NCBI GenBank assembly: GCA_005877815.1
Contig: VBOG01000117.1
Location: forward strand, 1-62,475
DNA: 62,475 nucleotides
Source: Nitrospirota bacterium
GTDB lineage: Bacteria > Nitrospirota > Nitrospiria > Nitrospirales > NS-4
Direction: 5' to 3'
Part shown: positions 1-8,533 of the stretch, piece after piece
Position numbering within the stretch: the stretch's first letter is position 1
How the letters are laid out: every line of letters begins with the position of its first letter
Program-made: the position numbers and the translations under genes
The notes under the pieces: generated by a model
Told to the model about the DNA's origin: nothing
Databases searched by the model: none
Seen by the model: the letters and a program-made list of their open reading frames with translations, nothing else

Positions 1-949
1 GGACGGGATCAATGTCAATCTGGACGGTCCGCGCCTGCCCGGGCTTCGGATAGAACTCAATGTACGGGAAGCTGCTGCCGGCAATGATCAAGGTGTCGCA
101 CTCTTCGAGCGTCTCCTGCGAGGGCGCCGTGCCGAGCAGTCCAATGCCGCCCGTGGTGTACGGATTGTCGTCGGGCACCACTGCTTTTCCGAGCAATGGC
201 TTGATGATCACCCCTCCGACCTTTTCAGCGAGTTCTAGCACTTCGTTGCGGGCGTCCAAGCAACCGCGGCCGGCAAGGATGGCCACGCGCTCGCCCGCAT
301 TGATGATGTCGGCGGCTTGCCTGATCTGCGCGGGAAGCGGCAAGGGAAACGCTTCCGCGAAGAGATCCCCGCTGTGCTGAGAGATGTTGGTGGTCGAGCG
401 ATGACCGTCCTGCGTCCAGTCCTGAATGTCTTTGGGAATCGTGATATGGGACACTGCCCGGCGTGCGAGTGAGGTCTTCACGGCCTGATCCACGACATTG
501 CACACATGTGCGGGACCCATGACCCGCTCGCTATACGCCGCGACGTCCATGAACACCTTGTCGAGGTCCACGTCTTGCTGGTAGTGGGTCCCGATCAGAT
601 CATGGAAGGTGTGGCCGGTGATCGCCAGGACATGCTGCCCGTCGAACTTCGCGTCATACAGCCCATTGAGCAAATGCAGGCCGCCCGGTCCGGAGGTCGC
701 CATGCACACGCCCAAACGCCGCGTGAACTTGGCGTACCCGCAGGCCGCAAACGCCGCGGCCTCCTCATGACGAACCTGCACCAGTCGGATCCGGTCCTGT
801 CGGGTCCGCAGCGCCTCAAAAAGGCCGTTGATGCCGTCTCCCGGGAGGGCGAAGACCGTATCCACGCCCCAGTGGATCAATCGCTCTATCAGCATGTCTG
901 CGACGGTATCTGCCATTGCCATGCCCTCCGTCAGAGTCGATTTCGCCAT
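1..949 (-). CDS. Thiamine-diphosphate-dependent enzyme (pyruvate oxidase / acetolactate synthase-like), partial
   Basis: The frame is open to the left edge, so only the N-terminal 316 residues are present. The start of the protein has the TPP-enzyme Pyr domain: GDGING near residue 30, then RHEEAAAFA with the conserved activating Glu, then TSGPGGLHLLNGLYDAK. The central nucleotide-binding-like domain follows (IIKPLLGKAVVPDDNP, then TLIIAGSSFPY). This layout is that of POXB/acetolactate-synthase family proteins that decarboxylate pyruvate or a related 2-oxoacid. The C-terminal TPP-binding domain lies outside the window, so the substrate cannot be inferred. Three in-frame ATGs are possible, at 949, 922 and 916; 922 follows GGAGGGC closely. 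The gene diverges from the glycosyltransferase at 1211. Confidence 0.85.
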   Translation of the reverse strand, partial: MAKSTLTEGMAMADTVADMLIERLIHWGVDTVFALPGDGINGLFEALRTRQDRIRLVQVRHEEAAAFAACGYAKFTRRLGVCMATSGPGGLHLLNGLYDAKFDGQHVLAITGHTFHDLIGTHYQQDVDLDKVFMDVAAYSERVMGPAHVCNVVDQAVKTSLARRAVSHITIPKDIQDWTQDGHRSTTNISQHSGDLFAEAFPLPLPAQIRQAADIINAGERVAILAGRGCLDARNEVLELAEKVGGVIIKPLLGKAVVPDDNPYTTGGIGLLGTAPSQETLEECDTLIIAGSSFPYIEFYPKPGQARTVQIDIDPV

Positions 950-1185
950 TCCCTCGTGTCATTGTATCGCCTTTCACGGGGGGAGATTCCCTTCAAACGT
1001 AGGGCTGCACTGATCGCGATGTACGAGTAAAACTGTTCTGGGGAACGAGGTGGCTCACAGATGCAAGCGACAAAAACGCCATTCGGAAGCGAAAAATGTC
1101 CAATGGGGTTTCCCCCGTTTCTTTGTACAATGAAGGGCTTTTATCGCATTTGCAGACCCTGAGTATTTCACCATTAGGATTTTTT

Positions 1186-1220
1186 AGGAGGCTGGTATGC
1201 AACGACCTGAATGGCTGTGA
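1186..1220 (+). promoter_or_regulatory. Shine-Dalgarno plus 7-codon leader ORF overlapping the glycosyltransferase start
   Basis: A perfect AGGAGG at 1186-1191 lies five bases before an ATG at 1197. That ATG opens a seven-codon reading frame (MQRPEWL, stop at 1218-1220) which runs over the ATG of the glycosyltransferase at 1211 in another frame. The main gene cannot start earlier because TGA sits directly upstream in its frame (1208-1210). The strong ribosome site is therefore placed for the mini-ORF, and the main gene is 19 bases away. Translational coupling is an inference. Confidence 0.4.
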
Positions 1221-2251
1221 AAATCGCCCAAGTATCTCCGCTGTATGAAAGCGTCCCGCCCAAAGGCTACGGGGGGACGGAACGCGTCGCGTCATATCTG
1301 ACGGAAGAACTCGTGCGCCAGGGCCATGATGTCACGCTTTTTGCAAGCGGAGATTCCGTCACGAAAGCGCGGCTCATCGCGGCCTGCCCGGAATCCTTGC
1401 GGCTCAACAAGCAATGCATCGATCAATTGGCGCATCACGTGCTGCTGCTGGAGCGGGTCTTCAGGGAGGCCCGTCGTTTTGACGTGATCCATTTTCATAT
1501 CGATTACTTTCACTTCCCGCTGTCGAAACGCCATAACATCCCGCACGTGACGACGCTTCACGGACGTCTCGACATTCCGGACCTGGTGCCGCTCTATGAA
1601 GAGTTCCCGACGATGCCGGTCGTGTCGATCTCCAATTCCCAACGCGGGCCGCTCCCCTCACTCAACTGGCAAGGCACGGTCTACCATGGCTTGCCGCATG
1701 ACTTGTACACATTCCACGACGCGCCGGGTCGCTACCTCGCGTTTCTCGGCCGGATTTCCCCCGAGAAGCGTGTGGATCGCGCCATCGATATCGCGTGCCG
1801 GGCAGGCATGGCCATCAAGATCGCCGCCAAAGTGGATCCCGTCGATCGCGACTACTTCGCCCAAAAGATCAAGCCGCTCTTGAAGCATCCTCTCGTCGAA
1901 TACATCGGCGAAGTCGGAGAAAAGGAAAAGGACGAGTTCCTGGGGAACGCCTCAGGGCTGCTCTTTCCCATTGATTGGTCCGAACCATTCGGGTTGGTGA
2001 TGATCGAATCCATGGCTTGCGGGACGCCCATCATCGCCTATCGGAGAGGATCGGTGTCTGAGGTGATGGATGACGGCGTGACCGGTTTCATCGTCGAGGA
2101 TGAGGACAGCGCGGTGGAGGCCGTGGGCCGGCTTGGCAGCCTGAACCGGAAACGGATCAGGTCCGTGTTTGAAGAACGCTTCAGCGCCTCGCGCATGGCC
2201 AATGACTATGTGGCGATTTACCGGCAGCTCGTAAAACGTCTGGCCGCATAA
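1211..2251 (+). CDS. Family 4 glycosyltransferase
   Basis: A 346-residue GT-B glycosyltransferase with two Rossmann domains. The N-terminal acceptor domain has VPPKGYGGTERVASYL, the glycine-rich loop of GT4 enzymes. The donor domain starts near FLGRISPEKRVDRAI (about residue 178) and carries the E-x7-E type signature in PFGLVMIESMACGTPIIA. It uses a nucleotide-activated sugar; the acceptor is unknown. It is followed 16 bases later by a glycogen-debranching-type glucosidase, so the pair probably makes and trims a glucan or glucoside (inference). The start is fixed by an in-frame stop just upstream. Confidence 0.9.
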   Translation: MAVKIAQVSPLYESVPPKGYGGTERVASYLTEELVRQGHDVTLFASGDSVTKARLIAACPESLRLNKQCIDQLAHHVLLLERVFREARRFDVIHFHIDYFHFPLSKRHNIPHVTTLHGRLDIPDLVPLYEEFPTMPVVSISNSQRGPLPSLNWQGTVYHGLPHDLYTFHDAPGRYLAFLGRISPEKRVDRAIDIACRAGMAIKIAAKVDPVDRDYFAQKIKPLLKHPLVEYIGEVGEKEKDEFLGNASGLLFPIDWSEPFGLVMIESMACGTPIIAYRRGSVSEVMDDGVTGFIVEDEDSAVEAVGRLGSLNRKRIRSVFEERFSASRMANDYVAIYRQLVKRLAA

Positions 2252-2267
2252 CAAGGGATTGATCTCC

Positions 2268-4436
2268 GTGAATCGCGTCATTCAGGTCGAAAACCAGTTC
2301 TATATCCTCGCCAGCTCGACGCAGGCCGATGAGCGGACCCGCGTGCTGAAACAGGGCGAAACGTTCGGTGTCTTCGATTGCTACGGCGACATTCAGCCCT
2401 CCGGACAAGGTCTCTACTACGACGGAACGCGCTTTCTCTCGCATCTGACATTGAAGGTCGGCAATGACCGGCCATTGCTCCTGAGTTCCACCGTACGCGA
2501 AGACAACGGGCTGTTGGCGGTGAACCTCACCAATCCTGATGTCTCGGAGAACGGACAGGTGATCGTGCCGCGCGGAACGTTGCATCTCTTCCGTGCCAAG
2601 TTTCTCTGGAACGGAGTCTGCTATGAGTCCCTGCGTCTGCAAAATTTCGGGCTCGAGCCGGTCAATGTGTCCGTGGCGTTCGAGTTCGGCGCGGACTTCG
2701 CCGACATTTTCGAAGTCCGGGGCATGGAGCGGGAGTGCAAGGGCCGGCGTCTGGACGATGTCGTGAGAAAAGGCAGCGTGCTCTTCGCCTATGAAGGTTT
2801 GGATGGGATGATCCGCAAGACATGGATCGAATACGCCGCCCCGCCCGCGCTGAAGCCGACGAAGTTCTCCCGGACCGATGTGCACTTCACCGGGCGCCTC
2901 CAGCCCCAAGAGGACGCGCATCTTTTCCTGACGATCTCGTGTGAGACCGGCGAGAGCCTGTCCGTCCGGTCTTCCTACGAAGATGCCTATGCGGACGCGC
3001 GCAGTACCGCGGAAGCGGCGAAAGTCAGAAGCTGCCAGATCGAGACGTCGAACGAATGGTTCAACGATTGGCTGAACCGCTCGATGGCCGACCTCACGAT
3101 GATGGTCACGCAGACGGAGCAGGGGCCCTACCCCTATGCCGGCGTCCCCTGGTACAGCACGCCATTCGGCCGGGACGGGATCATCACCGCGCTCGAAGTG
3201 CTGTGGGTCGCGCCCGACATCGCGAAGGGCGTCCTCGCATTCCTCGCCGCCACACAAGCGAAATCCGTCGTTCCAGAACAGGACGCCCAGCCCGGAAAGA
3301 TCATCCATGAAACGCGACGAGGCGAGATGGCCGCCTTGAAGGAAGTTCCGTTCGGACAGTACTACGGCAGCGTGGATGCCACGCCGCTCTTCATCATGCT
3401 GGCCGGGGACTATTACGAGCGCACCGGCGACCGCGCGTTCATCGACGCGATCTGGCCAAACCTCGAAGGGGCCTTGCATTGGATCGACATCTACGGCGAT
3501 ATGGACGGCGACGGCTTCGTGGAATACCAACGGTATTCATCCAAGGGCCTGGTCAATCAAGGATGGAAGGACTCTCACGACTCGGTCTTCCACGTCGATG
3601 GAACGCTCGCAGAGGGACCGGTCGCATTGTGCGAAGTGCAAGCCTACGTCTATGCCGCCAAGCAGAAAGCCGCGGAGCTGGCGGCCGTGCTCGGACACCG
3701 GGAGCGCGCCGCCGAGCTCCTGCACCAGGCCCAGAACCTCCAGGAGCAGTTCGAGCGCGCATTCTGGTGCGAGGACATCTCGACGTACGCGCTCGCGCTG
3801 GACGGGAAAAAGCGCCCCTGCACCGTCAGAACATCGAACGCAGGACATGCCCTGTTTGCGAACATCGCCAGCAAGGACCACGCGCGACGTGCGGCGCGTA
3901 ACCTCATGGAGAAATCCTCCTTTTCAGGATGGGGCATCCGAACGATCGCGTCGTCGGAGGCCCGTTACAACCCCATGGCGTATCACAATGGCTCCATCTG
4001 GCCGCACGATAATGCGTTGATCGCGTGCGGATTCGCCGAATATGGGTTCAAGGATGCGGTGTTGAACGTGTTGACCGGTCTGTTCGATTCCAGTTGCTTC
4101 GTGGATCTCCATCGCCTGCCGGAGCTGTTCTGCGGATTTCATCGGCGTGTCGGAGAAGGGCCGACCCTCTACCCGGTCGCCTGCGCCCCGCAGTCCTGGG
4201 CATCGGCGTCGGTGTTTCTCCTCCTGCAGGCGTGCCTGGGTCTCACCGTGCGAAGTCTTCAATCGAATGTCTGCTTCTCTTATCCGATACTGCCTGAATC
4301 GTTAAAGGAAGTCCGGATCAAGAATCTGGAAGTCGGGAAGGCCTCGTTGGACCTGCACCTCCAGCGCCACGCGCAGAATGTCAGCATCAATATTCTCCGG
4401 CGGGATGGAGATGTCGAGGTGCTGACGGTGAAATGA
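2268..4436 (+). CDS. Amylo-alpha-1,6-glucosidase / glycogen debranching-type protein
   Basis: About 722 residues. The first roughly 280 residues form the N-terminal beta-rich domain typical of bacterial debranching-type proteins (YYDGTRFLSHLTL, NPDVSENGQ). The rest is the (alpha/alpha)6 toroid of the GDE/GH63-like fold, with PWYSTPFGRDGIITALE, a DMDGDGFVEY stretch, NQGWKDSHDSV (contains the usual catalytic acid region) and YHNGSIWPHDNALIA. Such enzymes hydrolyse alpha-1,6 glucosidic branches, but homologues also act on small glucosides. GTG at 2268 is chosen because AAGGGA (2253-2258) sits nine bases upstream; TTG at 2259 is almost on top of that site. Probably co-transcribed with the GT4 gene before it. 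Confidence 0.88.
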   Translation: MNRVIQVENQFYILASSTQADERTRVLKQGETFGVFDCYGDIQPSGQGLYYDGTRFLSHLTLKVGNDRPLLLSSTVREDNGLLAVNLTNPDVSENGQVIVPRGTLHLFRAKFLWNGVCYESLRLQNFGLEPVNVSVAFEFGADFADIFEVRGMERECKGRRLDDVVRKGSVLFAYEGLDGMIRKTWIEYAAPPALKPTKFSRTDVHFTGRLQPQEDAHLFLTISCETGESLSVRSSYEDAYADARSTAEAAKVRSCQIETSNEWFNDWLNRSMADLTMMVTQTEQGPYPYAGVPWYSTPFGRDGIITALEVLWVAPDIAKGVLAFLAATQAKSVVPEQDAQPGKIIHETRRGEMAALKEVPFGQYYGSVDATPLFIMLAGDYYERTGDRAFIDAIWPNLEGALHWIDIYGDMDGDGFVEYQRYSSKGLVNQGWKDSHDSVFHVDGTLAEGPVALCEVQAYVYAAKQKAAELAAVLGHRERAAELLHQAQNLQEQFERAFWCEDISTYALALDGKKRPCTVRTSNAGHALFANIASKDHARRAARNLMEKSSFSGWGIRTIASSEARYNPMAYHNGSIWPHDNALIACGFAEYGFKDAVLNVLTGLFDSSCFVDLHRLPELFCGFHRRVGEGPTLYPVACAPQSWASASVFLLLQACLGLTVRSLQSNVCFSYPILPESLKEVRIKNLEVGKASLDLHLQRHAQNVSINILRRDGDVEVLTVK

Positions 4437-4437
4437 T

Positions 4438-5244
4438 TTACGGACGGTTAATCGCCGCTGTCCAGTGCTCGATCTCGTGAGTTGTCAGGCAGCCTTCCGG
4501 CGAGAGGCGCGCGTCGCGGTATCCCCACTGCTCGAGGTCCACCAGGTATTGCTCGCGCGAGAGCAGCGAGCCTTGGCAGAGTGGGGCGTCCACCGTGGAG
4601 TGGTTGGAACTGAGCTCGCAATTGAGTCGGCCCAACAGATGGCGCATCACCTCTTCTGGGATCCGTGATCGCTCACCGGGATAGATAAAACCATAGAGGA
4701 TCAGGTGGGTGAGAAGCACCCGCCAGTGCGGACCAAAGCGCGCGACCAGTCGTGTCCAGTCCAGGTCATGCGCGCGAGCGCGTAGGAGGTGGGCCACGTC
4801 GGCCCCGTCAAAACGCTCGCGCTCCATGATGTACGCCTTCGACCAAATGATCTCTTCCGCCGGACAGAGTTTGGCCGGAAAGCCCCACATCTCGCCGTCC
4901 ACCGCATGGGTGAACCAGCTGTCATCCACTTCGCAGAACCCATTGCCGGACCTAAAAATGACGTCAATGAAATGATCGCCGGCGAAGGCCTTGCCCAGCC
5001 AATGAAAGGACAACTCGACATGATAGCCGGCTCTGGACAGCACGTTCATGACCGTTGCACGATCGCGGGGTCGGACGAAAATGTCGAAGTCCTTGGTATC
5101 GCGTTCAATACCGGTGTAGTGGTGAAACGCAAACGCTCCTCCCACCAGAAACTGCGACTGTGCGGCCCGCAGGCTCTCCAGCGCCCTGCAGTAGAACGCA
5201 TGGGCATCGGCCACGGGATATTCGGACGATGTCTGCTTGATCAC
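4438..5244 (-). CDS. Nucleotidyltransferase-fold protein
   Basis: A 268-residue protein whose first third matches the minimal nucleotidyltransferase fold: FLVGGAFAFHHYTG followed by DTKDFDIFV, giving the G-G and D-x-D acidic pattern. The middle (HFIDVIFRSGNG) adds a third acidic residue. The C-terminal half is helical and unrecognised. The substrate is unknown; the family includes antibiotic- and RNA-modifying enzymes and toxin-antitoxin components. GTG start at 5244 overlaps the stop of the upstream phosphoesterase by four bases (GTGA), so the two are translated as a unit. It converges on the debranching enzyme with one base between stops. Confidence 0.65.
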   Translation of the reverse strand: MIKQTSSEYPVADAHAFYCRALESLRAAQSQFLVGGAFAFHHYTGIERDTKDFDIFVRPRDRATVMNVLSRAGYHVELSFHWLGKAFAGDHFIDVIFRSGNGFCEVDDSWFTHAVDGEMWGFPAKLCPAEEIIWSKAYIMERERFDGADVAHLLRARAHDLDWTRLVARFGPHWRVLLTHLILYGFIYPGERSRIPEEVMRHLLGRLNCELSSNHSTVDAPLCQGSLLSREQYLVDLEQWGYRDARLSPEGCLTTHEIEHWTAAINRP

Positions 5245-6008
5245 AACGTGGTCTCCGCAACGGCGGCGGGAGCAACCGGCAGCTCCAGCACATGGAACGG
5301 TCGGTCCGGAGAGGTTCTCCGGAGCAACGGGAGCGCGGCGTTATGGACCGGCACATGTCCTCTCGTCATCCCCTGAAGACTGCCCCGGTGAGCATGACCG
5401 TGAAAAACCGCGTTCACCGGATAGCGGTTCAGCGGCTCCTCGAGGCGGCTGGAACCCAGGAACGGAAAAATTTCGGGGGGCTCGCCCTCAACCGTCTCCT
5501 GAATTGGCGCATAATGGAGCAACGCCACACGCTGTGGCGTACGGAGTCGCGCCAAGGCCGTCTCCAACTTCAAGGCTTCTTCGACCGCCTCATGCACGAA
5601 CCGCTTGGTGCTCGACTCGCCCCACGGTTGCAATGAGCCATGGCCGAACCCCCCGATGAAGCCCTTTGCACCCGCAAATCCGATTCCATAAAACTCGGCA
5701 TTCCCGCCGTTTAAGATCGTGATTCCGGCATCGGACAAAATGCGGACCACCTCGTCCTCCTGCCCGGATTCGAAGTCGTGATTCCCAAGGACCACAAGGA
5801 TCGGCAGCTTCAGGGCCGGCGCCAGTTCCTTGACGAGAATCTGAGCCTCCTCCGGCAAGCCGTAGTCGGTGAGATCCCCGCAGATCAGGATCACGTCCGC
5901 GTTTTGAGCCATCTGCAAGAACAGTCCTTGGAAATTGCCCTGGGACGCAACCGTGCAATGGAGGTCGGCAATAGCCGCGATTCGAATGCTTTCCTTCATC
6001 GTTTCCAC
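5241..6008 (-). CDS. Calcineurin-like metallophosphoesterase
   Basis: About 255 residues with all metallophosphoesterase motifs in order: DLHC near the N-terminus, GDLTD, GNHD, LLHYAP and GHAHRG. These supply the ligands for a two-metal centre that hydrolyses phosphomono- or diesters; the substrate cannot be told from sequence. No signal peptide is visible, so it is probably cytoplasmic. Start choice: GTG at 6008 lies seven bases after GGAG, whereas GTG at 6014 is too close to it and ATG at 5999 too far. It overlaps the nucleotidyltransferase start by four bases. Confidence 0.85.
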   Translation of the reverse strand: METMKESIRIAAIADLHCTVASQGNFQGLFLQMAQNADVILICGDLTDYGLPEEAQILVKELAPALKLPILVVLGNHDFESGQEDEVVRILSDAGITILNGGNAEFYGIGFAGAKGFIGGFGHGSLQPWGESSTKRFVHEAVEEALKLETALARLRTPQRVALLHYAPIQETVEGEPPEIFPFLGSSRLEEPLNRYPVNAVFHGHAHRGSLQGMTRGHVPVHNAALPLLRRTSPDRPFHVLELPVAPAAVAETTL

Positions 6009-6119
6009 CTGCACACTCCTTCGCTCTTGAGTGTACTGGATGATTAGGGCTCATGGATTGGACATTTTCGATGTCGTCCGGGGGGTTTTGTCTATTGTTC
6101 GCACCTAATCTCTCGTACC

Positions 6120-6125
6120 TATACT
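6120..6125 (+). promoter_or_regulatory. Possible -10 box (TATACT) of the small secreted protein
   Basis: TATACT ends eight bases before the ATG at 6133. The best -35 candidate, TTGTTC at 6095-6100, is 19 bases away and weak. No Shine-Dalgarno precedes the ATG. If the box is real, the transcript would start at or near the ATG and be leaderless. Confidence 0.3.
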
Positions 6126-6132
6126 CAAAACC

Positions 6133-6486
6133 ATGAAGCAGAAAATGCTCCAGGCTGTGTTCCTGGTCGTGATCCTTGTGGGACCAACCTGGGCTATCGG
6201 TCCCTATTTTGAGAACGAGTCGAACCAAGGGCAGGGCCCTCGCGCGGAGATTCCCAAACCCTTAGCGCGTGTGCCCGATTCGCGTATCGCGACCACCTTT
6301 GTGAAGGGTGAGATTCGGAGAGCCGAGGAAGGGTTGTACATCGTGAGAGATTCCACCGGAAAAGACGTTCCGATTTACATTGGGAAGGATACCGACATCC
6401 AGGGAGCCCTCCGGGTCGGTGAGAAGGTGGAAGCGCAGGTGGCGAAGGACGGGCTCGCGCTCTCCATCCGCGTGACGCCCGAATAA
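6133..6486 (+). CDS. Small secreted protein, OB-fold-like
   Basis: A 117-residue protein with a clear signal peptide (KQK basic start, AVFLVVILVG core, probable cleavage after WA near residue 21). The mature part is short and beta-rich: VKGEIRRAEEGLYIVRDSTG followed by KVEAQVAKDGLALSIRV. This resembles small periplasmic OB-fold proteins with a read-write beta pattern (DUF5666/BOF type), but I would not assign a function. It diverges from the phosphoesterase and converges on the cytochrome c gene. Confidence 0.7.
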   Translation: MKQKMLQAVFLVVILVGPTWAIGPYFENESNQGQGPRAEIPKPLARVPDSRIATTFVKGEIRRAEEGLYIVRDSTGKDVPIYIGKDTDIQGALRVGEKVEAQVAKDGLALSIRVTPE

Positions 6487-6499
6487 TGTGCTGACGAAC

Positions 6500-6536
6500 A
6501 AAAAAGGGCAGGCATTCCACATGGGAAAGCCTGCCC
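6500..6536 (-). terminator. Rho-independent terminator of the cytochrome c gene
   Basis: Read on the minus strand, GGGCAGGC (6536-6529) pairs perfectly with GCCTGCCC (6513-6506), and the hairpin is followed directly by six T residues (6505-6500). It lies 26 bases past the stop codon of the cytochrome gene. The hairpin also lies just after the plus-strand gene ending at 6486, but its T-run serves only the minus strand. Confidence 0.85.
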
Positions 6537-6561
6537 GAATGCATCGCTGCGAGCGAAAGGT

Positions 6562-7005
6562 TTACGGTTTGCCTTCGAAGGTCCGTTCGTAAGTAATCAC
6601 GTACCACGCCTCTTCTTCGGTGATCGCCGTTCCGATCAGAGGAACCATCCCCGTCCCGGCGCTGCCGTTCTTGATGACCCAAAAAAACTCGCCGTCCGTC
6701 CGGGCCTTATGGAACTTGGCGTTCGTGAAATTCCTGGGTGAGGGGTTCAAAATTTGACCGGCGGGGCCATCGCCTTTGCCGCTGACGCCATGACAGTTAA
6801 AACAGGTTCCCTTCCCCTCAAAGATTGCTTTGCCCTTGGCAATGTTCTCAGGCGTCTTCGCGACGGGGTTCTTCATAGCCTTCGCGGCGGCTCGTTGATC
6901 GCCAGGCACACGAGGAGCGATCGGGTCCTTCTCCTCGGCATACGCCGTAGCGCCAACGAAGGCGCAGACCGATAACGCAACGATTCCAGACTTCAAATAG
7001 CCCAT
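6562..7005 (-). CDS. Monohaem cytochrome c
   Basis: 147 residues with a signal peptide (SGIVALSVCAFVGATAYA) and one haem-binding motif, CFNCHG, about halfway. A downstream GTGMVPLIG supplies a plausible axial Met, as in class I cytochromes c. The protein should be periplasmic and carry one electron between respiratory complexes; the partner is unknown. The start at 7005 is fixed by AAGGAGG eight bases upstream; a longer frame to 7068 would lack a signal peptide at its start. It has its own strong promoter (7067-7096) and terminator (6500-6536), so it is a single-gene unit. Confidence 0.9.
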   Translation of the reverse strand: MGYLKSGIVALSVCAFVGATAYAEEKDPIAPRVPGDQRAAAKAMKNPVAKTPENIAKGKAIFEGKGTCFNCHGVSGKGDGPAGQILNPSPRNFTNAKFHKARTDGEFFWVIKNGSAGTGMVPLIGTAITEEEAWYVITYERTFEGKP

Positions 7006-7066
7006 CTCGCTAACCTCCTTTGTGTTATTAATCCCCGCCTCATGGAAAAAGGCCGAAAAGCGGCTC

Positions 7067-7096
7067 ACTATAACCAGGCCGCCTCGTGGGTGTCAA
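7067..7096 (-). promoter_or_regulatory. Sigma-70-type promoter for the cytochrome c gene
   Basis: On the minus strand a perfect TTGACA (7096-7091) is followed after 18 bases by TATAGT (7072-7067). The predicted start near 7060 gives a leader of about 55 bases ending in AAGGAGG. Confidence 0.7.
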
Positions 7097-7290
7097 GATG
7101 CAGCAGCGGTGCCAAGCCGTTCAAATGCCGGATAATAAGACTTATCTACGCGTGCTGGCGCAGGGCGAGCTACTGGCGCTGCCCGACCTGCGGCATGCAT
7201 GACCCTGTTTCAGGCCGTTCTTCTGTATACCAGGGCCATCCTTGCTTTCGGCCTGTCGTTCCACTACAGTTAAGGGTCGAGGAAGGGTCC

Positions 7291-8532
7291 ATGCGCATAC
7301 TCGTTATTGCATTGTTTTCGACGGCTTTGAGCGGGATCATGCCCTACGGTTGGGCTTCGGCTGCCCTCTCGGATCGGTACGGTATTCCCGATACCGTCCT
7401 GTCTTCAGGGTACGCTCCCGGGGACGCCAACTCCGCGCCGCAGTCGTCGGTCGAACCCCCCCCCATGCCGAGTGTTGACAGCAGCAACCTAACGATCGAG
7501 CCGCCCGCGCCGCCGTCATTGAACTTCATGATAGACCCTGTCCCGATGACAGATCTAGCCAAGGAACCGAGCACGCTGGATGAGACAGCTCTGGGGACCA
7601 TTGATTTCGACGTTCCGACGGTTCGAAGCCGCAATGTCGATCGGCACGTGAGATATTTCAGCTACCAGATTCGTGACCGTTTCGAGCAATGGCTTGGACG
7701 ATTGGAGCGGTACCGCCCGACCGTCGAAAACATCTTTGCCGAGTTCAAGTTGCCTCTCGACCTGGTGTTCCTCTCCTTAGTCGAGAGCGGCTTCAATACG
7801 AATGCGGTATCGCGGGCGAAGGCGGTCGGACCGTGGCAGTTCATGAAGCCCACGGCGAAAATGTACGGACTGCGGGTGGATAGCTGGGTGGATGAACGGC
7901 GGGATCCGGTGAAATCAACGTTGGCCGCCGCGCAATATCTCCGGGACTTGTATCATCTTTTTGGTTCATGGCCATTGGCAATGGCCGCATACAATGCCGG
8001 CGAAGGCAAGGTCGGCAGGGCGATCGCTCGAAAGCAAGACAACGATTTCTGGGGACTCGTGGATACCAAGCTGCTGAGGCGCGAAACGAAAGAGTACGTG
8101 CCGCGATTCCTGGCCGCCGCTCAGATTGCGAAGGATCCCGGCCGCTTTGGGTTCACCGTGTCACCTCAAACCCCGATGGAATTTGAAGAGGTCGTTATCA
8201 CGCGCCCGATCCATCTCAAGACCGCAGCGCAGGCGGCAGGCGTCACCCACGCGGAATTGAAATTGTTGAATCCTGAGCTTCGCAAAGACATGACACCGCC
8301 GGACCCTGCCTATCTCCTCAAGGTTCCGTTGGGAAGCAAAAAGACGTTCCTCACCAATTTGCCCGCGTATCAGGACAGCAAACGAGTACAGACCACGCGT
8401 GCCCGTTCGCCACGTAGCGGGTTGGGCGTGTCTCGATCGGCGCCTCAACAACGCCAAAAATCCCCCGATTCACTCCTCAAGCCAAAAAGCGTCGGGAGCG
8501 AGTCTCAGGCCATCGCGAAAGCCACTCCGTAG
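7291..8532 (+). CDS. Lytic transglycosylase (MltD-like)
   Basis: 413 residues. A signal peptide (about residues 1-24) is followed by a Pro-rich linker and, from about residue 145, the SLT goose-lysozyme-like domain. LVFLSLVESGFN contains the catalytic Glu near residue 165; GPWQFMKPTAKMYGL and AAYNAGEGKVGRAI are the other two signatures. A weak LysM-like segment (HLKTAAQAAGVTHAELKLLNP) follows near residue 305, and the tail is basic and Ser/Pro-rich. It cleaves the glycan strands of peptidoglycan in the periplasm, leaving 1,6-anhydro ends. GAGGAAGG at 7279-7286 supports the ATG at 7291; the frame is open further left but has no coding character there. Confidence 0.9.
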   Translation: MRILVIALFSTALSGIMPYGWASAALSDRYGIPDTVLSSGYAPGDANSAPQSSVEPPPMPSVDSSNLTIEPPAPPSLNFMIDPVPMTDLAKEPSTLDETALGTIDFDVPTVRSRNVDRHVRYFSYQIRDRFEQWLGRLERYRPTVENIFAEFKLPLDLVFLSLVESGFNTNAVSRAKAVGPWQFMKPTAKMYGLRVDSWVDERRDPVKSTLAAAQYLRDLYHLFGSWPLAMAAYNAGEGKVGRAIARKQDNDFWGLVDTKLLRRETKEYVPRFLAAAQIAKDPGRFGFTVSPQTPMEFEEVVITRPIHLKTAAQAAGVTHAELKLLNPELRKDMTPPDPAYLLKVPLGSKKTFLTNLPAYQDSKRVQTTRARSPRSGLGVSRSAPQQRQKSPDSLLKPKSVGSESQAIAKATP

Positions 8533-8533
8533 A

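Noticed and set aside
2181-3530. 449-residue minus-strand frame opposite the debranching enzyme
   Set aside because: Composition is typical of antisense shadow frames in GC-rich DNA; the plus-strand gene has clear family motifs over the same bases.
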